Of a stretch of 64,000 nt of DNA, positions 24,208 to 37,087 are shown in pieces. The stretch is from Phlegmacium glaucopus (Eukaryota > Basidiomycota > Agaricomycetes > Agaricales > Cortinariaceae): contig MU130242.1 in the NCBI GenBank assembly GCA_015039465.1, forward strand, positions 44,585 to 108,584, in the 5' to 3' direction. The notes below the pieces were generated by a model. That model saw nothing but the letters and a program-made list of their open reading frames with translations. It was not told where the DNA came from and did no database searches. A program made the translations under genes and the position numbers. Each line of letters opens with the position of its first letter. Position 1 is the first letter of the stretch.

Positions 24208-25449
24208 ATGTCCCTTGGTGATATGTCGTTCTTTGGAGTGGTCCTCGAAGGTTTTTTCTATGGTAAGATTTTTTGTTCTCCTGTGATACATGCTTCTGGA
24301 AGCTGAGCCATCTGACATTATTCCTGTCCAGGACTCTACTCTGCCATATTTTTCTTATATATACAACACCAGACATCAAAAGAAGGTATCGACAAGACAA
24401 GAAACATCCTTCTCTATCTTCTCTCTATTCTTTATATACTATCCACTGCCACATTTCTTCTCGATACAATAATCCCCGTGGTGAGTCAAGAAAATTTCGT
24501 CCACAACCATGTTTCTATTTACACTGTTACCTGGACAGGTCCACTGGCAGACATCACTCCGGCTTGGGCTCCACATTAGCTGGATATTAACCACAACAAT
24601 TGGGTTGGGTGACTTCATTTCTCAGGCAATCTTAGTATGCATAAACCTCTAACCATTTCTATCATTCGCTTTATTCATCTCAGTCTTCAAAGATCTATCG
24701 ATGTTGGATCATATGGGGTTGCAACATCCGTGTCATAGTTATTCCTTCAATCTTAGCACTCGCATTCTTGGGTCAGTCAATATATCATGTATAGTTTGCT
24801 AGCTGACTTTAAGTTATTGTCTCTAGCTACATGGTTGGCCGTTGATGGCTTATCCTACATTGGACCAGATGAATTTGTGGATGTGACTTATTCGGGGTAT
24901 GCATTGTCTTTAACAAGTCTTGCTATCTCCTTGGTTGTGAATGGAGTTGTCACGGGGTTAATTGTGCTCAGGATCCTCAAGGTGTATTGGGAGGTTAGGC
25001 CTACTTTCGAGGATCAAACTTTGAGTATTGGTACTACCTCGGGCAAAATTCGGTCCATCATATTTATAATAATTGAATCGGGCATGGCAATGTTCACAAT
25101 CCAATCAATTGGGTTTGTGCTTTACATTCTCCAGCTTGATGCTCAACTTATTATCATTCGTATCACTCAAATGTTCTATGTGATTACCAGATCAATCATT
25201 TCTACTTTTTCACTTTACTGAAATTATTTCTAGGGAATAGCACCCACCATCATCCTCGTGCGAGTGTTTATGGGATTGTCTTTCTATGATGAAACATCCA
25301 TGTTGGAAACTACTACGAGCAGCTGGTGTATTGCATCTCACAATCACAATCCAATTCCAGAAACAGCAAGTATAGATATTGTGGTCCAGGAGAGGAGAGA
25401 CCACATTGGCGTTCAAAAAATTGATGATATCGAAACTGTAGACAGATAA
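24208..25449 (+). CDS. 7-transmembrane protein, array copy D
   Basis: The six-exon model is open throughout, about 315 aa. Intron 2 starts with a strong GTGAGT donor. The TM2-3 loop reads VHWQTSLRLGLHIS and the TM4-5 loop GPDEFVDVTYSGYA. The tail is of the FYDETSMLET type. Its 5' half is nearly identical to copies E and H, but its tail groups with A and C, which suggests conversion between copies. Confidence 0.85.
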
Positions 25450-26045
25450 CAAGGTGTACTAGTAGCGCTGTTAACGATGCCGTGTCAGTTCCAAGGGCAG
25501 AGGCTAGATAGAAAGGAAACTGACTTGTTGATAACGGCCAGAGATACTGGATGTCGCCCAATGGCCATTCAAACTTACTCACAGATCATCTTCGTACCCA
25601 GGTTCGTCGACCAGGTTGCGAAAGAGTATGTTCGAGGTCTGCATGATGAACGGATGCAGTTAATTGTCGTATAAAAAAAGAAGTTGAATTTGCATACCTT
25701 TGTTATCCAAGAAAGTCGCATTTCGTCCTTGACGACTCTGATTCCCTTCCGATTGTCAGAGCTTAAAACAAACCAACTATACTGACAGGCCTAAACAATT
25801 TTTATACACCAACGGAATCGACTTCCGTGTCCTTCACTCCGTCATCATTGAGGGGAAACACGATTGGTGGCGATGCTAAGAGACTATACTATGTCTTCAA
25901 CTTTGCCCTCTATTTTTTTTGACCGAAAACTTACCTTTTCGACCCAAACGTTGCCTTCTAATAACCGGCAATTAACTTGCTACCAGCGTTATAAATTCCA
26001 ACCTCCGACTCGCATTTGCATGGGAGGTCCATCTAGGTTTTCAGT
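25450..26045. repeat. post-7TM spacer after copy D
   Basis: It is the same block as after copy C with small changes. No supportable gene. Confidence 0.5.
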
Positions 26046-26385
26046 ACTCAGAGAAACGATGTGGCTATCAAAGAAACGCCAGGCGTCTCGCATTTTGCCA
26101 GGGATTGCAGATTTACTGGGAAATCCATTGTGATGATGGCAAGGATGGCCTTGAGCATCATACAGGTTCGATATGTAGTCAGCGTTGGCAGAGGAGGGAT
26201 CCGGACTGGATTTATAGATGTCGAGGTTTGTAAATCGTGGTTGACTCGAAGGAGGTGGGGTGCCGCTTTGGGCTTTGATACAAAAGAGCAGTAATGAAAG
26301 TAGAATCAATAGGATTATAGCTAAAGATGGCAGGGCAGCAACTACGAAAATCCTCGAGACCACCACTGACCCCAACACAAAAAAA
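26046..26385 (-). pseudogene. GWT1/PIG-W-like fragment 2
   Basis: It shows the same pieces as fragment 1 (VVSRIFVVAALPSLAIILLI) and a frameshifted version of the YRTHMML…AVDFP segment. Confidence 0.55.
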
Positions 26386-26822
26386 ACGGCAGCAGAAGCA
26401 GAAATTCACCTACGCAAAGTGTGCGAAAGTCGCCGGCATCTAGCCTCAGTGCTATTAGTGATGCATTATTGGGATCAACAACGGCTGGATCTTGGTCCCC
26501 TTTGATCAAGTCTGGAAATATCGTCTAATATCGTTGCTGATTCGATGGAGCAGCAGACACATAAGAACCGTGATTGTTGATGCCAGTGGTGGAGACGGAT
26601 TTAGGCTAATCTGTAAGTACCCAGAGTATAAATGGTTGTAATCTTCTTTGTACATTTTGATCTTTCGCAGACACTATATATTGGCGTATCAGCATAATAG
26701 ATCACAAAATTTTCCAAGTCTAGATGAGATCAACGCTGGGACTTGTATAAAGCACTGCAAGATGCAATACCAATGATGTAGACGCCCACTGGAAAGGCTT
26801 ACACTAGAATCCACGCAACATC
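26386..26822. repeat. spacer and promoter before copy E
   Basis: Short spacer with the 7TM promoter module: AGTATAAATGG near 26625, TTGGCGTATCAGC near 26680 and TATAAAGCA near 26746. The second arm of the inverted repeat is degraded here. Confidence 0.5.
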
Positions 26823-28078
26823 ATGTCCCATGGTGATATTCTGTTCTTTGGAGTGGTCCTCGAAGGCTTTTTCTATGGTAAGATTTTTTTGTTCTCCTGT
26901 GATACATGCTTCTGGAAGCTGAGCCATCTGACATTATTCCTGTCCAGGACTCTACTCTGCCATATTTTTCTTATATATACAACACCAGTCATCAAAAGAA
27001 GGTATCGACAAGACAAGAAACATCCTTCTCTATCTTCTCTCTATTCTTTATATACTATCCACCGCCACATTTGTTCTCGATACTACAATACTCGCCGTGG
27101 TGAGTCAAGAAAATTTCGTCCACAACCATGTTTCTATTTACACTGTTACCTGGACAGGTCCACTGGACTTCCAGTAGCCCAACATCACTCAGGCTTGTGC
27201 TCCACATTAACTGGATATTAACCACAACAGCTGGGTTGTGTGACTTCATTTCTCAGGCAATCTTAGTATGCATAAACCTCTAACCATTTCTATCATTCGC
27301 TTTATTCATCTCAGTCTTCAAAGATCTATCGATGTTGGATCATATGGGGTTGCAACATCCGTGTCATAGTTATTCCTTCAATCTTAGCACTCGCATTCTT
27401 GGGTCAGTCAATATATCATGTATAGTTTGCTAGCTGACTTTAAGTTATTGTCTCTAGCTACATGGTTGGCCGTCAATGGCTCATCCTACATTGGACCAGA
27501 TGAACTTATGGATGTGACTCATTCCGGGTATGCGTTGGCTTTAACAGGTCTTGCTATCTCCTTGGTTGTGAATGGTGTTGTCACGGGGTTAATTGTGCTC
27601 AGGATCCTCAAGGTGTATTGGGAGGTTAGGCCTACTTTCGAGGATCAAACTTTGGGTATTGGTACTACCAAGGGCAAAATTCGGTCCATCATATTTATAA
27701 TAATTGAATCGGGCATGGCAATGTTCACAATCCAATCAATTGGGTTTGTGCTTTACATTCTACAGCTTGATGCTCAAGATATTATCATTCGTATCACCCG
27801 AATGTTCTATGTGATTACCCGATCAATCATTTCTACTTTTTCACTTTACCGAAATTGAATTTTAGGGAATAGCACCCACCATCATCCTCGTGCGACTTTC
27901 AATGGGATTGTCTTTCCATGATGAGAAATCCATGGTGGAAACTGCTGCGAGCTGGCGCTTTGCGTCTCACAATCAGAATCCAATTCCGGAGATGGCAAAT
28001 ATAGATATTGCAGGCCATGAGAGGAGAGACCACATTGGCATTCAACAAATTGATGATATCAAAATTGCAGACAGATAA
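26823..28078 (+). CDS. 7-transmembrane protein, array copy E
   Basis: The six-exon model is open throughout, about 319 aa. The loop before TM3 reads VHWTSSSPTSLRLVLHIN and the TM4-5 loop GPDELMDVTHSGYA. It is the first copy with the second tail type (LSMGLSFHDEKSMVETAASW…), shared with F, I and J. No defect is seen. Confidence 0.85.
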
Positions 28079-28199
28079 TGTGTACTAGTAGTATTAATGA
28101 CGATGCCATTCCGAGGTAGACTCATCCTTTCACATCCATGGCTGTTTTATTTACCATAGATTTTGAACTTGAATTTATTAAGGTTAATATTCCATCAGG

Positions 28200-28689
28200 C
28201 CTAGATGGAGTAGGGCATGCTTGGAGAATGGCGTGATATTTCATCAGGTTGACCTGTGATTGGACGGTGAGGCTCCAACAACTGGGTGAGGTCGCCACAC
28301 TGATCGTGAATATCTATTCCATGTCCCATGAGGTGTAAAAGAATTCTGCTACCTCTTGTGAAACAAGTAGACGCGTAAACACAAACTTGAAAAAGCGGAG
28401 TGGCAGTCGGCGCGCAGGATTATTTGACAGAAAGTTGGCTGCATCTCCTGATATCATGCAAGCTGGACTGAAATGCCAAGCGCCTGTAAATTTCAATGCC
28501 TCAAGGTTGGGAAGAAATTCTTGTGGGGGAATCGCACTCTGGGCTGAATGAATTTTTGTAAGAAGCTGCAGGACACCTTCCGAGTCGCGTCTTGGCAGCA
28601 AAGACCTCAACGAAATTATTAGCTTCTTCACCAACTGCATTGGACTCGGAAGGTCAACCCATCCTGTGAAGTGCCGAAAATTGGCTTCA
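28200..28689 (-). pseudogene. F-box/LRR-like fragment 1
   Basis: The minus-strand frame at 28314-28640 encodes a peptide like the LRR part of agaricomycete F-box proteins (PPQEFLPNLEALKFTGAWHF, ANFLSNNPARRLPLRFFKF). There is no F-box and no start. It abuts the tail of the single-pass membrane gene. Confidence 0.4.
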
Positions 28690-29571
28690 GGAATGAAGCC
28701 GCTTCAAGATCAGTTTCCCCCTATTGGCACGGGTCTGTCGACGTAGGGCTTTCTCTGACATTGCGTAGGATAGTGGGAGTCGAGGCGAATCATGGGTTGC
28801 ATTTAAATCTGTAGATGACGAAGACGAAGACGATGGCGAAATGGTGAAAGGGGGTGCTGCAGTGGTATGATTTTGGGACATATCTAATGAAGAGACGACA
28901 AATGATGAGTGATATTGGTGAGAGACGAGATTCAAAGTACTTAGCAGAACATTATCACTACTGAGTCCCATTAAGGCAAAACGATGTTTTTTAGCCTTCC
29001 GTCGTCGATGGCATAAAAACAGAAGCAAGAGGAGTATCAAAAGTGCAATGATACCTCCCACAATGCCGCCGACAGGAACTGTAAGGGCAGAAGCTGAGAG
29101 GTAGCGATTGGGAAGAGTGTAACCTCGGGAGTAGCAACGGAACCGCCTTGCCCAGCTGTCGTCACAATTTGTGTCAAAACACTGGACGATGTAGAAGGCA
29201 CTGTCGCTGATTAGCATAGTCAGAGAAGGTTCGAGCAAAATTATTCACTACTCACTTGCTTGTGGCCGATGCTTTGGATGGATGAGAACTTGAATAAGCG
29301 TCGCTCAAGGTATTGGTGAAGCGACGGTTGGAACGATGTCATCGGCATCTAGTTCTATCAAACTCGAAGTCCAAGTTTCCAGCGCGGCCTCTGTTGGTGA
29401 TAATTACAGCATGCCAAACACTCTCCATGGCGCTGGACTGATAGAATAAATTGGCGTAGTCCGCTGCTGTTCGCGATACAAAAGGCGAAACGGATCCATC
29501 AAAGGTAATATCTATTAGGATTGTACTACCGCTGCCTGGTGGTACCGTTGCGTAGACCTTGCAAACCGATC
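28690..29571 (-). pseudogene. single-pass membrane protein, copy 1 (5' truncated)
   Basis: It encodes a beta-rich extracellular block (SVCKVYATVPPGSGSTILID), a membrane helix preceded by a small-residue segment (VPVGGIVGGIIALLILLLLL), a basic stop-transfer CHRRRKAKKHR, and a Ser-rich cytosolic tail. This layout is common in uncharacterised basidiomycete surface proteins. The 5' end is an intron acceptor at 29571 with no upstream exon or signal peptide, and the Ser/Thr stalk is shortened relative to copy 5. I treat it as a truncated copy. Confidence 0.5.
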
Positions 29572-29934
29572 CTGCACGACAAAAATGAGATAGGAAACAT
29601 CATATTATTGACAGGCCCAAACAATTTTATACACCAACAGAATCGACTTCCGCGTCCTTCATTCAGTCATTATCATCGAATGTTTGTGGAGACTGAGTGA
29701 TGGTAAACCGAGTCATGAAGAGATTTCTGCAGTAACATCGAGGAGAAACACGATTGGTGGTGATGTTAACAGACTATACTTAGTCTTCAACTTTGCTCTT
29801 TATCACTTTTGACCGAAAACTTGCCTTTTCGACCCAAACAATAACCAGCAATTAACTTGCTACCAGCGTTATAAATTCCAACCTCCAACACCAACTCGCC
29901 TTTGCATGGGAGATCCATGTAAGTTTTCGGTGCT
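29572..29934. other. post-7TM spacer segment
   Basis: Part of the shared block (…GACCGAAAACTTGCC…) joined directly to the membrane-protein fragment. No gene seen. Confidence 0.4.
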
Positions 29935-30290
29935 CACTCAGAGAAACGATGTCATGGTTATCAAAGAAACGCCGAAAGTCTCCCATTTCGCCAGGGATTG
30001 CAGATTTACTGGGAAATCCACTGCGACAATGGCAAGGATGACCTTGAGTATCATATGAGTTCGGTATGTAGTCAGCGCTAGTAGAAGAGGGATCTGGACT
30101 GAATTTCTAGATGTCGAGGTTTGTAAGTTGTGGTCGACTTGAAGGAAGATGGGTGCCGCTTTGTGCTTTGATAAAAAAACAATAATCCAGTACTGAAAGT
30201 AGAATCAATAGGATTATAGGTAAAGACCGCAAGGCAGGAACTACGAAAATCCTCGAGACCACTGCCACCACCGTGATTGACCCCAACAAA
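29935..30290 (-). pseudogene. GWT1/PIG-W-like fragment 3
   Basis: VVSRIFVVPALRSLPIILLI is in frame on the minus strand; the later YRTHMML region is recognisable but broken. Confidence 0.5.
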
Positions 30291-30691
30291 AGAACAAAAA
30301 CACGGCAGTAGAAGCAGAAGCCTGCACAAAGTGTGCGAAAGTCGTCGGCATCTAGCTAGCCTCAGTGATGCATCAACAGCGGCTAAATCTCGGTCCTCTT
30401 TGATCAAGTCTGGTCTAATATTGTTGCTGATTTGATGGAGCAGCAGACACACAAGAACCGTGATCGCTGATGGTGGAGACGGGTTTAGGCAATGGCTGCT
30501 AATCTCTAAGGCGTAAGTACCTAGAGTATAAATGGTTGTAATCTTCTTGATCTTTCGCAGACACTATACATTGGCGTATCAGTCTAATAGATCACAAAGT
30601 TCTCCGAGTCTAGCTGAGATATCAAGGGTAGGATTTATGTATAAAGTACCAATGATGTACAAGGCTCTAACACTAGATCCCACCCAACATC
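30291..30691. repeat. spacer and promoter before copy F
   Basis: Contains the conserved promoter order (AGTATAAATGG at about 30523, TTGGCGTATCAG at about 30571, GTATAAAGTA at about 30639). Confidence 0.5.
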
Positions 30692-31961
30692 ATGTTTCAA
30701 GGTGATATTGTGCCCTTCACTAGAGGGATCCTCGAAGGCTTTTTCTATGGTAAGAATTCTTTGTTCTCCTATGATACATGCCTCTGGAAGCCGAGCTATC
30801 TGACTTCATCCCTCTCCAGGACTCTACTCTGCCATATTTTCCTTATATATAGTACAACACCAGACATCAAAAGAAGGTATCGACAAGACAAGAAACATTC
30901 TTCTCTATCCCCTCTCTATTCTTTATATACTATCCACCGCTACATTTGTTCTCGATATAATAACCCTGGTGATTCAAGAAAATTGCGTCCACAGCAATTC
31001 TTCTATTTACACTGCTACCTGGACAGGTCCCGCCTCCCAGACTCAGTAGCCCAACATCACTCAGGCTTGAACTCCACATTAGCTGGATATTAACCACAAT
31101 AGCTGGGTTGTGTGACTTCATTTCTCAGGCAATCTTAGTATGCACAAACCTCCAACCATTTCTACCATTTGCCTTATTCATCTCAGCCTTCGAAGATATA
31201 TCGATGTTGGATCATATGGGGACACAACATCCGTGTCATAGTTATTCCTTCAATCCTAACACTCTCATTCCTGGGTCAGTCAATATATCACATATAGTTT
31301 ACTAGCTGACTTTAAGTTATTGTCTCTAGCTACATGGTTGGCTGTTAATGCCTTATTCTACATTGTACCAGATAAAGTTCTGGACATGACTTATTCGGGG
31401 TATGCGTTGACTTTAACAAGTTTTGCCATCTCCTTGGTTGTGAATGGTGTTGTCACGGGGTTAATTGTGCTTAAGATCCTCAAGGTGTATCGGGAGGTTA
31501 GGCCTACGCTTGAGGATCAAACTTTGGGTATTGGTGGTACCAAGGGCAGAATTCGGTCCATTATATTTATAATAATTGAATCGGGCATGGTAATGTTCGC
31601 AATCCAATCAATTGGGGTTGTGCTTTACATTCTCCAGCTTGATGCTCAATCTATTATCATTCGTATCATCCAAATGTTCTATGTGATTACCAGATCAATC
31701 ATTTCTACTTTCTACTTTTTCACTTTTACTGAAATTTATTTCTAGGGAATAGCACCCACCACCATCCTCGTGCGACTTTCAATGGGATTGTCTTTCCATG
31801 ATGAGAAATCCATGGTGGAAACTGCTGCGAGCTGGCGCTTTGCATCTCACAATCAGAATCCAATTCCGGAGATGGCAAGTGTAGATATTGCGGGCCAGGA
31901 GAGGAGAGACCACATTGGCGTTCAACAAATTGATGATATCGAAATTGTAGACAGAAAATAA
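30692..31961 (+). CDS. 7-transmembrane protein, array copy F
   Basis: Six exons are open throughout, about 315-320 aa. The N-terminus differs (GDIVPFTRGILEGFFYG). The TM2-3 loop reads VPPPRLSSPTSLRLELHIS and the TM4-5 loop VPDKVLDMTYSGYA. It has the second tail type, ending IVDRK with one extra residue. No inactivating change is seen. Confidence 0.85.
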
Positions 31962-32610
31962 GGTGTACTAGTAGCATTAATGACGATGCTGTTCCAAGGG
32001 AGACTCATCCTGTCACATCCATGGCTCTTTTATTTACCATAGATTTTGAACTTGAATTTATTAAGGTTAAAACGTTAATCTATAATCCCATCAGGCTAAA
32101 GGGAGTAGGCCACACTCGGAGAACGGCAGTGACATTTGATCAGGTCAACCTGTGATTAAACGGTGAGGCTCCAACAACTGGGTGAGGTCACCACACTGAT
32201 CGTGAATATCTATTCCATGTCCCATGATGTGTAACAAAAATTCTGCTACCTCTTGTGCAACAAGTAGACGCGTGAACACAAACTTGACAAAGTGGAGTGG
32301 CAGTCAGCGCGCAGGATTATTTGACAGAAAGTTGGCTGCATCTCCTGAAATCATGCAAGCTGGACTGAAATGCCAAGCGCCTGTAAATTCCAATGGCTCA
32401 AGGTTGGGAAGAAATCCTTGTGGGGGAATCGCACTCTGGGCTGAATGAATTTTGAAAGAAGCTGCAGAACACCTTCCGAGTCGCGTGCTGGCAACGAAAA
32501 CCTCAACAAAATTATTACCTTCTTCAGCGACTGCATTAGACTCGGAAGGTCAGCCCATCTTGTGAAATGCCGAGAATTGGCTTCAAGATCAGCTTCCCCT
32601 ATTGGCACGG
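31962..32610 (-). pseudogene. F-box/LRR-like fragment 2
   Basis: Same sequence as fragment 1 (minus-strand ARDSEGVLQLLSKFIQ, then FFPTLSHWNLQALGI in a shifted frame), with more damage. The first about 180 bases are spacer. Confidence 0.4.
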
Positions 32611-33558
32611 GTCTGTTGACGTGGGGCTTTATCTGACATCGCGTAGAATAGCGAGAGTCGAGGCGTGGGTTGCATTTAAATCCGTAGACGACGAAGGCGA
32701 TGGCGAAATGGTGAAAGGGGTTGCCACTGTGGTGCGATTCCGGGACATATCTAATGAAGAGACGACAAATGATGAGTGAGATATTGGTGAGAGACGAGAT
32801 TTAATGTAATTACTCACCAGAACATTATTGTTACTGAGTCACATTAAGGCGAAACGATCATTCTTAGCCTTCCGTCATCGATGGCATAAAGACGGAAGCA
32901 AGAGGAGTATCAAAAGCGCAATGATACCTCCCACAATGCCGCTGACAGGAACTGTAAGGGCAGAAGCTGAGAGGTAGCGATTGGGAAGAGTGTAACCTCG
33001 GAAGTAGCAACGGGACCGCCTTGCCCAGCTGTCATCACAATTTGTGTCAAAACACTGGACGGTGTAAAAGGCACTGTCGCTGATTGGCATAGTCAGAGAA
33101 GGTTTGAAGAAAATTATTCACTACTCACTTGCTTGTGGCCAATGGTTTGGATGGATGAGAACTTGAAGAAGCGCCGCTGAAGGTATTGGTGATACTGGTA
33201 GTAGTGTGGGGTTGAGAGAGATGTTCAGGAGAGTTGGAGATGTGTTACAAGGCGACGTCTGAGAGGCAGCTAGTGCCGTGGAAGCAGGAGAGGAGGGGGC
33301 GACGGTTGGAACGATGTCATCAGCATCTAGTTCTATCAAACTCGAAGTCCAAGTTTCCAGCGCGGCCTCTGTTGGCGATAATTACAGCATGCCAAACACT
33401 CTGCACGGCGCTGGACTGATAGAACAAATTGGCGTAGTCAGCTGCTGAGCCGGAGGTTCGCGATACGATAGGCGAAACAGATCCATCGATGGTAATATCT
33501 ATTAAGATTGTACTACCGCCGCCTGGTGGTACCGTTCCGTAGACCTTGCAAACCGATC
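32611..33558 (-). pseudogene. single-pass membrane protein, copy 2 (5' truncated)
   Basis: Same architecture as copy 1: ectodomain block near 33470-33558, Ser/Thr/Pro-rich stalk (PTVAPSSPASTALAASQTSP) at about 33240-33310, membrane helix (VGGIIALLILLLLPSLCHR) and tail. The first exon is missing, and the stalk and TM exon are in different frames unless an unseen splice joins them. Confidence 0.5.
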
Positions 33559-33924
33559 CTGCACGACAAAGATTAGATAGAAAATGTCATACTATTGACA
33601 GGCCTAGACAATTTTTATATACCAACGGACTTCCGCGTCCTTCATTCCGTCATCATTATCAAATGTTCGTGGAGACTGAGTGATGTAAACCGAGTCATGG
33701 AGAGATTCCTGCAGTAACATCGAGGAAAAAAACGATTGGTGGTGATGCTAACAGACTATGCTAAGTCTTCAACTTTGCCTTCCATCATTTTGACCGAAAA
33801 CTTACCTTTTCGACCCAAACATTGCCTTCTAATAACCGGCAAGTAACTTGCTACCAGCGTTATAAATTCCAACCTCCAACGCCAACTCGCCTTTGCATGG
33901 GAGATCCATTCAGGTTTTCATCAG
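33559..33924. other. post-7TM spacer segment
   Basis: Shared block, as at 29572-29934. No gene seen. Confidence 0.4.
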
Positions 33925-34275
33925 TGCTAACTCAGAGAAACGATGTCATGTTACCAAAGAAACGCCGAAAGTCGAGCATTTCGCCAGGGATTGCAGATTT
34001 GCTGGGAAATCCACTGCGATGATGGCAAGGATGACCTTGAGCATCATATGGGTTCGGTATGTAGTCAGCGCTAGCAGAAGAGGGATCCGGACTGCATTTC
34101 TAGATGTCGAGGCTTGTAAGTTGTGGTTGACTCGAAGGAAGATGGGTGCCACTTTGGGCTTTGATAAAAAAAACAATAATCCAGTACTGAAAGTAGAATC
34201 AATAGGATTATAGGTAAAGACGGCAGAGCAGGAACTACGAAAATCCTCGAGACCACCGTGACTGACCCCAACAAG
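33925..34275 (-). pseudogene. GWT1/PIG-W-like fragment 4
   Basis: The minus strand shows VVSRIFVVPALPSLPIILLI and LLALTTYRTHMMLKVILAII followed by AVDFP. An SLAKCSTFGVSL match to the family's SLAKCETFGVSL follows. It is one of the better preserved fragments. Confidence 0.6.
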
Positions 34276-34653
34276 TTACAACACGGCGGCAGAAGCAGAA
34301 GTGTGCGAAAGTCGCCGGCATCTAGTGATGCACCAACAGCGGCTAAATCTCGGTCCTCTTTGATCAGGTCGAAATATCGTTGCTGATTCGATGGAGCAGC
34401 AGACACACAAGAACCGTGATCGCTGATGGTGGAGACGGATTTAGGCTAATCTCTAAGTACCCAGAGTATCAATGGTTGTAATCTTCTTTGTACATTTTTG
34501 ATCTTTCGCAGACACTATATATTGGCGTATCAGCATGATAGATCACAAAATTTTCCAAATCTAGATGAGATCAACGCTAGGACTTGTATAAAGCATCGCA
34601 AGACGCAATACCAATGATGTAGACGCCGAGCTTACACTAACCTACGCAACATC
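34276..34653. repeat. spacer and promoter before copy G
   Basis: Promoter module as before copy E, with TTGGCGTATCAGC at about 34522 and TATAAAGCA at about 34588. Confidence 0.5.
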
Positions 34654-35903
34654 ATGTCCCAACGTGATACTGTGTTCTTTGGAGTGGTCCTCGAAGGCTT
34701 CTTCTATGGTAAGATTTTTTTGTTCTCCTGTGATACATGCCTCTGGAAGCTAAGCCGTCTGACATTATTCCTGTCCAGGACTCTACTCTGCCATATTTTT
34801 CTTATTTATACAACACCAGACATCAAAAGAAGGTATCGGCAAGACAAGAAACATCCTTCTCTATCCTCTCTGTATTCTTTATATACTATCCACTGCTACA
34901 TTTGTTCTCGATATGATATTCGCCATGGTGATTCAAGAAAATTCCGTCCACAACAATCTCTCTATTTACACTGCTATCTGGACAGGTTCTGACTTCCAGC
35001 ATCCCAATTTCATCATTCAGGCTCCACATTGACTCGACATTAACCACAATAACTGGCTTGTGTGACTTCATTTCTCAGGCAATCTTAGTATGCATAAACC
35101 TCCAACCATCTCCATCATTTGCTTTATTCATCTCAGTCTTCAAAGATCTATCGATGTTGGATCATATGGAGTTGCAACATCCGTGTCATAGTTATTCCTT
35201 CAATCTTGGCACTTGGATTCTTGGGTCAGTCAATATATCACATATAGTTTGTTAGCTGACTTTTAAGTTATTGTCTCTAGCTACATGGATGGCCGTTAAT
35301 GGCTTAACCTACATTGGACCAGATGAATGTGTGGATGTGACTAATTCGGGGTATGCGTTGACTTTAACAAGTCTTGCTATCTCCTTGGTTGTGAACGGTG
35401 TTGTCACGGGGTTGATTGTGCTCAAGATCCTCAAGGTGAATTGGGAGGTTAGGCCTACCCCCGAGGATCAAACTTTGAGTATTGGTACTACCTCGGGCAA
35501 AATTCGGTCCATTATATTTATAATAATTGAATCGGGCATGGCAATGTTCACAATCCAATCAATTCAGGTTGTGTTTTACATTCTCCAGCTTGATGCTGCA
35601 GCTATTATCCTTCGTATCAACCAAATGTTCTATGTGATTACCAGATCAATCATTTCTACTTTTCACTTTACTGAAATTTATTTCTAGGGAATAACACCCA
35701 CCATCATCCTCGTGCGAATTTCAATAGGATTGTCTTTCTATGATGAGACATCCACGGTGGAAACTACTACGAGCAGCTGGCGTATTGCGTCTCACAATCA
35801 GAATCCAATTTCAGAAACAGCAAGTATATATATTGTGGGCCAGGAGAGGAGAGACCACATTGGCGTTCAACAAACTGATGATATCGAAACTGTAGACAGA
35901 TAA
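34654..35903 (+). CDS. 7-transmembrane protein, array copy G
   Basis: Six exons are open throughout, about 318 aa. The TM2-3 loop reads VLTSSIPISSFRLHIDS and the TM4-5 loop GPDECVDVTNSGYA, the only copy with a Cys there. It has the first tail type with ISIGLSFYDETSTVET. No defect is seen. Confidence 0.85.
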
Positions 35904-36519
35904 CAAGGTGTACTAGTAGCACAAATAATTGATGCTGTGCCAGTTCCAAGGGCAGAGGCTACATAGAAAGGAAACCGACTTGTTGATAACGGACAGAAAT
36001 ACCTGGATGTGGCCCAATGGCTATTCAAACTTACTCACAGATCTTCGTACCCAACTTCATCGACCAGGTTGCGAAAGAGTATGTTCGAGGTCTGCATGAT
36101 GAACGGATGCAGTTATTTTTGTATAAAAAAAGAACTTGAATTTACATACCTTTGTTATCCGAGAAAGCTCCATATCGTCAAGGTTGACGACTCTGATTCA
36201 ATTCTAATTGTCAGCTTAAAGCAGGTCAACTGTATTGACAGGCCAAAACAATTTTCATACACCAACGGAATCAACTCCCGCGTCCTTCACTCCGTCATCA
36301 TTATCGAATATCTGAAGAGCTTGAGTGATGTAAACCGAGTCGTGGAGGTATTGTCGAGGGGAAACACGATTAGTGGCGATGCCAATAGACTATACTAAGT
36401 CTTCAACTTTGCCCTCTATTTTTGACCGAAAACTTACCTTTTCGACCCAAACATTGCCTTCTAGTAAGTAGTAACCGGCAATTAACTTGCTACCAGCGGT
36501 ATAAATTACAACCTCCAGA
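35904..36519. repeat. post-7TM spacer after copy G
   Basis: Same block as after C and D. Here the plus strand is open from 36009 to 36398, but other copies carry stops, so I do not call a gene. Confidence 0.45.
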
Positions 36520-36790
36520 TGTCGAGGCCGACGGGACTCGTAAGTTGTGGTTAACTGGAAGGAAGAGGGGTGCCGCGAGCAGTAATCCATTACTAATTAG
36601 AGACTGAACGTAGAATCAATAGGATTATAGACTCATGCTCAAAAGTAAAGGGAGCATGAGGAGTTGCAAGGAAAGAAAAGCAAGGATGCGAGTCGCGTTT
36701 GGAATGCAATGAGGAATAAGAAGGCTGACCATGCGCACCAGACAGGTGAGATCATCGTCGTACATCACGGTAACTGCGACTAAGCGCAAG
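36520..36790 (-). pseudogene. GWT1/PIG-W-like fragment 5 (N-terminal piece)
   Basis: A short relic covers an earlier part of the gene: the minus strand reads QLLMLPLLLSM, then the frame moves to an IILLIL-like segment. The AVDFP region is deleted. Confidence 0.45.
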
Positions 36791-37087
36791 CATTGATCAG
36801 CGGTGGCTGATGGATCCAGTCCCTCTGATCAAGTCTTCGCAGTATGATGGGGCAGCAGAAACTGTAATTGCTGAATAAGACAATGCTGATGTGGAGATTT
36901 AGGCAATAGTCGCTCTAAGACCGCATATTGTTTACCTAGATCGGAATACGTCATACTCAAGTTACAACTTTTCTGCATGTGGGTTTCTGGATACCCTCAC
37001 GCCTCCTGTCGTCGTTTCTTAATAGGCATCCTGCTACACTTGTCAACAATGTCTCCTTGATTACATCCTGTCAAAGAAGAACATCAT
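36791..37087. other. spacer
   Basis: Nothing recognisable apart from partial similarity to 45231-45690. Confidence 0.4.

Noticed and set aside
36009..36398. 129-codon plus-strand frame after copy G
   Set aside because: The same block after copies C, D, H and I is broken by stops, so the open frame is chance.
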